Shown: in pieces, positions 56,670 through 64,000 of the stretch | Position numbering within the stretch: the stretch's first letter is position 1 | How the letters are laid out: every line of letters starts with the position of its first letter | Assembly: GCA_037043455.1 (NCBI GenBank) | Contig: JAWPHD010001332.1 | Location: forward strand, 268,850 to 332,849 | DNA length: 64,000 bases | Origin: Cyrtodaria siliqua | Taxonomy: Eukaryota; Mollusca; Bivalvia; Adapedonta; Hiatellidae | Reading direction: 5' to 3' | Program-made: the position numbers and the translations under genes | The notes under the pieces: generated by a model | Seen by the model: the letters and a program-made list of their open reading frames with translations, nothing else | Told to the model about the DNA's origin: nothing | The model's database searches: none

Positions 56670-58467
56670 AGAATAAATGCTGAATTGAATACCAGCTAAA
56701 GCCATCACCACAAGAGGTCACTGTTTGAGATTCCTAATTCATAATTTTGCATTACAGAGATGTTGAGATTTGATTTTATTTTCAGTAGGTGATAAAATTT
56801 GTGTTACTCGGTTTTTATCCTTAGGTTCTATAGTAAAATAAAAATCTTTGGCAGAGTAAAAGACGATAATTTTCAAGATTTTGATTTTAAAAGATACATA
56901 TATTGAATCAATTTGTATGAATGTGTATGAAATAGGCAGGGTTTTAAAAGAATCACACTGTAGATACCTTAATTTTAACAGTAAACTTGGTTGAACATCA
57001 AGGATAAAGACCGAGTTTATCACCTACCAGAATGTATTAGTTATGTCTTATTCCTGGTCACGGATTGGTCAGTTTTTTTGATGATGCTCTATCAAAATTA
57101 TGAATACCACCTCACTCAGTACTGATACACCAGACGTCCTTCTTCCAGAGCACCATAAGGCTATGGAACCAGCTCCCAGAACGTGTCGTCACAGCCACAT
57201 CTCTAGAGATGTTTAAGACGGGCTATCAACCGTTGCTGCTTAATTACTATCGGACGGTTTTTAAATGTATATAAAAACATTTTAAACTTCACTACACTCT
57301 CCTCAGCGACACATGTCAAGTCATCAACTTCGAGAAAACTCGGGTCATTAATGGAAGAAGTTCAGCAAAGACTGAACTTAAATGGAGAATGACCTGTATG
57401 CCTAAATATTGCACTTCTCCAATGTTCTATTCTAAGAGTATGATATGGCTGCTGGACTCAGATGTCTTCCCAACTCATGTAGGATACTTCTGATCGACGT
57501 AAACTGGTATTTAGCGACAAAGCCCATGAGCCGGACCCATATGACTGTCCACCAACATTTAAACAAAGGCCCAGTGAGCAAAATTATATCTTGAAAGCCT
57601 AGAAAACCACGTATAACACAGTTACGTTACAATTTGTAGAATACGTTTTAATATGTGTACATTAAGACGTAACTTTCGTAAATATCATCTTCAACGGGGA
57701 GTTTAAACGCAACAGAACATATATTATATAATAGATTTCAATTTGACATGTGCGCTTGAAATTACCTCCTTAGCATGGGTACAAATGAGGCCAACATTTA
57801 ATTCAAAATTGTATAGCAACTGATACATCAGTCAAATAATTGTATTTGCTATTACTTACATATTAACTTTATCTTGTTATTGGCCTGATTCTAACGTGTT
57901 TTTTTATCGTTTCAATGTAAATTTTTCGTATTTCAAGGCCGCAATTGGCGGCATCACGCGGCATTTAATACTTGTCCGGTTCTCTAAAATATTCGGCAAA
58001 GCAAGTGATTAGAGCGAGAATCAAGAGACACAGTCTCAGCTGTCAATCAAACGAAGGGACATAACTTCGATGGAGGTTCAGTGGGGAATGATAGTTTTTC
58101 TGTATAACTTGCAGCGTGGAAAGTGAAAAGTGAAAAGGTGTCCTCTTGGCAAAAAAAGAAGATTCCGTATACGAAGAGGTCTTATAAAATCAAAGTGTAC
58201 TATACCTATAGCTTTATATAAACAGTTATTAATTTAGAAACGTTTTGTGAATCAATTAAAATAGAAAGTACTACCTGCGATCATAGACCTACACATTATA
58301 TTCATGCTGTATTAGTTCCTGGTACTACTACTACTACTACATGGGCGTAGGAACGTCTCAATTATTTGGTGTGGGGGGTGCAAACGTTTTGAAAAGATAT
58401 TTGACAATCAAAAAAGTATATTTCAATTATTGGGGTTATCACGCTCAATGACTCCACAACTACAACA
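56634..58467 (+). repeat. Left arm of a large inverted duplication
   Basis: From GAGACCGGACGCAAAATCGG to CTCCACAACTACAACA this is the reverse complement of 62,191-64,000, with scattered single-base differences and 1 bp indels. It includes part of the 302 bp element, a LINE 3' end (57,119-57,270, frame TSFFQSTIRLWNQLPERVV) and a TAC-triplet run (58,327-58,341). It is therefore a segmental inverted copy of mixed sequence rather than a simple transposon end. Confidence 0.95.
57119..57270 (+). pseudogene. LINE 3' coding end inside the left arm
   Basis: One frame reads TSFFQSTIRLWNQLPERVV then TATSLEMFKTGY, the classic end of CR1/Jockey-like open reading frames (F-F/P-x-T/S-x-R-x-W-N-x-L-P). It is probably the displaced continuation of the fragment ending at 55,640. 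The inverted counterpart lies near 63,395-63,545 on the minus strand. Confidence 0.75.
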
Positions 58468-58483
58468 CTTTTCCCCCTACTAG

Positions 58484-60916
58484 ACAAAATCACTACCATA
58501 AAAAACCAACAATTTTTATTTTTTTTTTTTTCTTTTTTTCATAACCCCCCTCATCACACTTACATTTATCATTCATTCTCTACCTCAAAAATCTCCTCAC
58601 CTATTTTTTTTATTACTACTTTTTATTTTACTTTCCAACATTCCCCTAACTCTTCCCTCACAATACAACCTCTTACCAATACACTCAATAACCCTACATC
58701 CTATCCACACTCCCCATATTCATTTAACTCCTATAATATTCTCTTTCACTCACACCAATCCAAAACACTCCCCTCCTCTCAAAACACATACCAAATATCC
58801 CCAACTCCAACCAAACAAAATCAAAACCCCAAATACTCAATAACCACAACACCCATCACTTCCTCACCCCCCCTCCTCATTCACTACCACCACTAACATT
58901 AATAATAAAAATCCCCCATCAAAATCAAAAATTTAAAATCCCCCCAATCCCTCATCAACAAACCAAAACCAACCAAACAATACACAACCATCAAATCCCA
59001 AACAACTAACCACAAATCAAACCATCACAAAACAAATCCTACATATCAATCAAATCCCCCATCAATCAAACATCAACTAAAATAATATACCTACAAAAAA
59101 ACCACCCCCCATCATAAAAATCAAAACCACATCCCCTAATACACAATTATCCACTTCCCCCAAAACAACACACTAAAACAAACACAAAACATCCATAAAC
59201 CAAAAACAAAACCCCCATTACTACCAAAACAATTCTAAAAAATAACAAATAAATACACTAACACAACCAAAAAACAACATCCTAACATAAACCAACTCAC
59301 CCTCAACATATAAAAATATATTCACCCACAAACCTCAAAACTACAAATATCCCCCCACCCACTATCAATAATTTCCTCTCCAACTACCTTCCCTCAACAT
59401 ATCTTACCCTCCCCATATATCCAACAATAACACATCCCAAAACTTCCTCCCCACCTCCCTAAACCTCATCTCTCAAACAAACAAAATCCACTCATACCCC
59501 CAACCCTCCATCCCCCCTCCCCACAACCAAAACCCTAACCACCATACTCCAAATCACCTACATACAAAATCCTCCCCCCCCAACATCTCACACAACATTC
59601 CATCACTAAACCACCACCTATCAAATAACACATTACTTTCCCACATATCATACCCCCTACTCAACATCCAATAACCTCACACATAACACCTCACATCCCA
59701 CAACAATAATCACCCCTTACCCACATCCCAACAACAAACCCCAATTACCAAACACAACTAACACATACCCACCAACAAACACATATCCCTCCATAAACAA
59801 AAAAAATTTAACTCTAACTACTCTAACCATCACTATTTAATATATCCATCTCCCACCAAATCACAAACAAACAACCAACACAACACAAATCATTCAACAT
59901 CAATCAACCTCAACATACCCAAAAACCACAATTACAAAACCATCCCTTTACATTAACCCAACCTTCTCACAAAAAAAATAACATCCCACTCCTTTCTTTC
60001 AACTATACACTACCTACTATACTACTTAATAATAATACACAAATAAATACAATCTTCACAACCCCAAACCATCCACCTTACCTTAATAATCTCTTCCCCT
60101 AACCAACCTCCCAAACCCTACTTCCTTCCCAATAATATTACCAAAAACACTCAACTCACCTTTTCAACACAAACAAACACAACTAAACACCCACATCACT
60201 ACAAAAACACAATAATAATAATATCTACATCTCTACAAACACCCACACAACTACCAATACCAACAACATTAATCAATATTCTCACAACCCCTTTATCCAT
60301 CATACTACTACTATTATCCCATAAAAAACCACCAAAAACTTTTATTCTTCACTTCCTAACTCTAATCTAACTAAACCTATAACAATCTTACATAACTACC
60401 CTCCTCACAACCTCTCCTCCATCCTCTCTCTTCATCATCCTTCTATCACCACACATCAACAACTTTTTCTTATTTTTATCACCCTCCCCCCACATACATA
60501 TCTCAAATCCATCATTTAAACTATACCCACACCACAAACCCCTCAAACACACATCAATTCCAACACCAACTTCCAACTCAACTTCCAACTTCAAATCCTA
60601 TCCAACCCTAACTACCAATCTATAACAATCAAATCCCCCTCACACTACACTTACACTCTTATCTCCCTCCCTCCCCTCCCTCTTCTCAAACAAACACATC
60701 CATAACAACAATATTCCTTTCAAACCACTCACATCCCATAACCATAAAAACCTAACCACCATAAACAAACAATAACATCTCCCATAACAACAATAAACAA
60801 ATCACCTAATTCAAATACATACCTCCATTATACAACAACAAAAATAACCATACCTACATCCACTAATATCCAACTCACAATATAAAACACTTAATAACAA
60901 CCAATACTAAAACATA
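58484..60916. other. 2,433 bp block with no G at all (no C on the minus strand)
   Basis: I read every line: the last G before the block is at 58,483 and the next is at 60,917, then 60,980. The block begins 16 bp after the left arm's homology to the right arm ends. It is not low-complexity: A, C and T alternate irregularly and words do not repeat. Eight lines counted by hand gave 188 C in 480 bases (39 percent), much higher than in the flanks. The minus strand thus lacks C in every context, including CpG. It has no ATG on the plus strand; the 68-codon minus frame at 60,388-60,594 is a by-product of the missing C. No gene can be assigned. Confidence 0.95.
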
Positions 60917-62190
60917 GTACTACATAAAAACCTACACAAAAACAACACTCCAAACACTAAATCAAATCAATTACCCCTTGATCACAAAAAGATACTCTCA
61001 GTTCTAGTTCATTCTGATCAATCTGCTCTCTATCTACCTCTCAATAAAACGAATGATCAGCATGAGTAATAACTCATCTACTAAAAAGTACAACATAATA
61101 AACAATATTTCACACTATTATTACAACTGACATGAGTCTAAGCGTACGAATGTCATCGCAACACTGCCATAAGTAATTACATAAACAACATGACAACATT
61201 ATGTGAAAAAGTATACTACAACAAGGAGCATAATCTTTATTCGAATGTAAACATAACTATCAAGATTAAACAAAATAAGCTATGCAAAACACTATAACAC
61301 AAAAGCGCAAAACCTGTCGCTACGCACATTTCTGTAAAAGTAACAAAAACATTCATAAAATAAAGGAAATAACGTGATATGGAAAAGAATTGTTTCTATT
61401 CCCATATGATCACGTTTTCATATTAAATCAAGAAAACATCAGTTTTTGATGAAGAAAATACTGTGACGGTACAGACAAAGCTAACTGGTCCTGAAGGTCA
61501 GGTCATTTTTGCAAGGTCAAGACATTACTGTGTGCAACTAGTGAAACTATCATGAAATCAATATAACTAATGAAATTTCACATCATTGAATTAGTACAAT
61601 AAAGTTAATTAAAAGTTAAATAATGCATCTTTCAATTTTGGTTGTCAGAGAATGGCCAAAATGGCAGAAAGTGGCATTTATCAGGGGGGAAACAACAGGG
61701 CATAACTATGGTATTATGATCGATCTGCTGGTTTTTGATCTTGTCGATCATTTATAGATATTAACAATCTATGCAAATTTGGTAAAGATCAAATAATAAA
61801 TGAAGTTGCTAGCAGTGTTCCAAATTTACATATAAAAATCTCTGTCTTTTCTATAAAGTGCATGGTATGGTAGCTATCCTCTTCCACAACACTTCGAACC
61901 ATCACAGGGTTTCGAGGTAGTGTCACTGCATGACGTTTAGACAGATCTAACAGGAGTTGACGCTGTAAGTACATATCTCTTCCTCTAACTGTTGTCAGTG
62001 GAATTTCCGACCCCACCCTACTACCACCGCCTCCAGCTGATGTCGTGCTGCAGAAGATCTTGACTCGCGGCATCATCACGCCAGACCGTATATCTGCTGT
62101 TTTTAACACTCCCCTCCCCCCCCCACCCCAATTAATTGAAGGAAAACATGGTTAGCGATCAGAAAGTAGTCTACTTTTTCCCCTATATAA
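60917..62190. other. Remainder of the spacer between the inverted arms
   Basis: Normal four-base sequence returns from about 60,980. A minus frame of 106 codons at 61,789-62,109 (with PRVKIFCSTTSAGGGGSRVG, LQRQLLLDLSKRHAVTLPRN) has a more protein-like composition than the neighbouring noise, but I do not recognise it. It may be a remnant of a mobile-element gene. A run of C at 62,109-62,125 follows. Confidence 0.45.
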
Positions 62191-64000
62191 TGTTGTAGTT
62201 GTGGAGTCATTGAGCGTGGATAACCCAATAATTGAAATATACTTTTTTGATTGTCAATATCTCTTTTCAAACGTTTGCCCCCCACACAATAATGAGACGT
62301 TCTACGCCATGTAGTAGTAGTAGTAGTACAGGAACTAATACAGCATGAATATAAATGTGTAGGTCTATGATCGCAGGTAGTACTTTCTATTTTAATGATT
62401 CACAAACGTTTTCTAAATTAATAACTGTTTATATAAAGCTATAGGTATATGTACAACTTTGATTTTATAAGACTCTTCGTATACGGAATCTTCTTTTTTT
62501 TGCCAAGAGGACACCTTTTCACTTTTCACTTTCACGCTGCAAGTTATACAGAAAAACTATCATTCCCACTGGAACTCCATCGAAGTTATGTCCCTTCGTT
62601 TTGATTGACGCTGAGACTGTGTCTCTTGATTCTCGCTCTAATCACTTGCTTTGCCGAATATTTTAGAGAACGGACAAGTATTAAATGGCCGGTGATGCCG
62701 CCAATTGCGGCCTTGAAAATACGAAAAATTTACATTGAACGATAAAAAACACGTTAGAATCAGGCCAATAACAAGATAAAGTTAATATGTAAGTAATAGC
62801 AAATACAATTATTTGACTGATGTATCAGTTGCTATACAATTTTGAATTAAATGTTGGCTCATTTGTACCATGCTAAGGGAGGTAATTTCAAGCGCACATT
62901 CAAATTGAAATCTAATTATATAATATATGTTCTGTTGCGTTTAACTCCCGTTGAAGATGATATTTACGAAAGTTACGTCTTAATGTACACATATTAAAAA
63001 GTATTCTACAAATTGTAACGTAACTGTGTTATACGTGGTTTTCTAGGCTTTCAAGATATAATTTTGCTCACTGGGCCTATGTTTAATGTTGGTGGACAGT
63101 CATATGGGTCGGCTATGGGCTTTGTCGCTAAATACCAGTTTACGTCGATCAGAAGTATCTACATGAGTTGGGAAGACATCTGAGTCCAGCAGCCATATCA
63201 TACTCTAGAATAGAACATTGGAGAAGTGCAATATTTAGGCATACAGGTCATTCTCCATTTAAGTTCAGTCTTTGCTGAACTTCTTCCATTTAATGACCGA
63301 GTTTTCTCGAAGTTGATGACTTGACATGTGTCGCTGAGGAGAGTGTAGTGAAGTTTAAAATGTTTTTATATACATTTAAAAACGGTCCGATAGTAATTAA
63401 GCAGCAACGGTTGATAGCCCGGTCTTAAACATCTCTAGAGATGTGGCTGTGACGACACGTTCTGGGAGCTGGTTCCATAGCCTTATGGTGCTCTGGCAGA
63501 AGGAGTCTGGTGTATCAGTACTGATGAGTGTGGTATTCATAATTTTGATAGAGCATCATCAAAAAACTGACAATCCGTGACCAGGAATAAGACATAACTA
63601 ATACATTCTGGTAGGTGATAAACTCGGTCTTATCTTGATGTTCACAAGTTTACTGTTAAAATTAAGGTATCTACAGTGTGATTCTTTTAAAACCCTGCCT
63701 ATTTCATACACATTCATACAAATGATTCAATATATGTATCTTTTAAAATCAAATCTTGAAAATTATCGTCTTTTTACTCTGCCAAAGATTTTTACTTTTA
63801 CTACTAGAACCTAAGGATAAAAACGAGTAACACAAATTTTATCACTACTGAAAATAAAATCAAATCTCAACATCTCTGTAATGCAAAATTATGAATTAGG
63901 AATCTCAACAGTGACCTCTCTGTGGTGATGGCTTTCAGCTGGTATTCAATTCAGCATTTATTCTCAGGGCGTCGACTCTGCCGATTTTGCGTCCGGTCTC
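62191..64000 (-). repeat. Right arm of the large inverted duplication (runs off the window)
   Basis: It is the reverse complement of 56,634-58,467, continuing to the last base of the window, so the true arm length is unknown and at least 1.8 kb. Differences from the left arm are scattered (for example CAGCTGTCAATCAAACG versus CAGCGTCAATCAAAACG), so the arms are not identical copies. Confidence 0.95.

Noticed and set aside
60388..60594. 68-codon minus-strand frame rich in Gly, Val, Glu and Met
   Set aside because: It lies in the block that lacks C on this strand. Composition alone produces the frame.
58484..60916. Methyl-CpG decay or repeat-induced point mutation as the cause of the missing G
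   Set aside because: Both act in preferred contexts and leave some C on the affected strand. Here C is absent from that strand in all contexts over 2.4 kb.

Overview
The window is AT-rich, intron-rich, repeat-dense eukaryotic DNA. Its make-up points to a metazoan, and I infer a mollusc, probably a bivalve. The evidence is: GT-AG introns, C2H2 fingers joined by TGEKP linkers, tRNA-headed SINEs, several hAT-, Harbinger- and piggyBac-like elements, and LINE C-terminal fragments of a molluscan style. No prokaryotic gene or CRISPR array was seen.

The main content is one minus-strand gene covering about 45.4 kb (45,402 down to beyond position 1). It has a short constitutive 5' part: exon 1 at 45,313-45,402, exon 2 at 43,789-43,945 and a large low-complexity exon 3 at 36,671-37,582. 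These are followed by a serial array of at least nine complete alternative terminal exons (23.3, 20.5, 17.0, 13.3, 10.6, 8.0, 6.6, 5.4 and 2.3 kb) and the 5' end of a tenth at 1-57. Every array exon has its own acceptor, starts in the same phase (the last two bases of a codon whose first base A ends exon 3), encodes exactly two C2H2 zinc fingers and ends in its own stop codon. Each mRNA can therefore join the common N-terminal body to one of at least ten DNA-binding tails. This has the logic of Drosophila lola or mod(mdg4), but the common part shows no BTB domain. The array runs off the left edge.

Between the exons lie transposon and repeat layers. They include SINEs of two families, a set of hAT-like elements with 5-6 bp target duplications, a piggyBac relic in TTAA, Harbinger-like elements with TAA/TTA duplications, two minisatellites (37 bp and 33 bp units), and a 320 bp satellite in intron 2. 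Downstream of two array exons are degenerate repeats that look like amplified copies of the end of the second finger.

Right of the gene, 46,632-50,606 is a complete but broken hAT element. It is followed by related small elements, a tandem repeat rich in TGACCTTGACC, and a LINE fragment split by a Harbinger-like element that itself carries a hAT-like insert.

The last 7.4 kb is a large inverted duplication with arms at 56,634-58,467 and 62,191-64,000+. Its spacer contains 2,433 consecutive bases (58,484-60,916) without a single G. That is the most anomalous stretch of DNA here and needs an artefact check before any biological reading.
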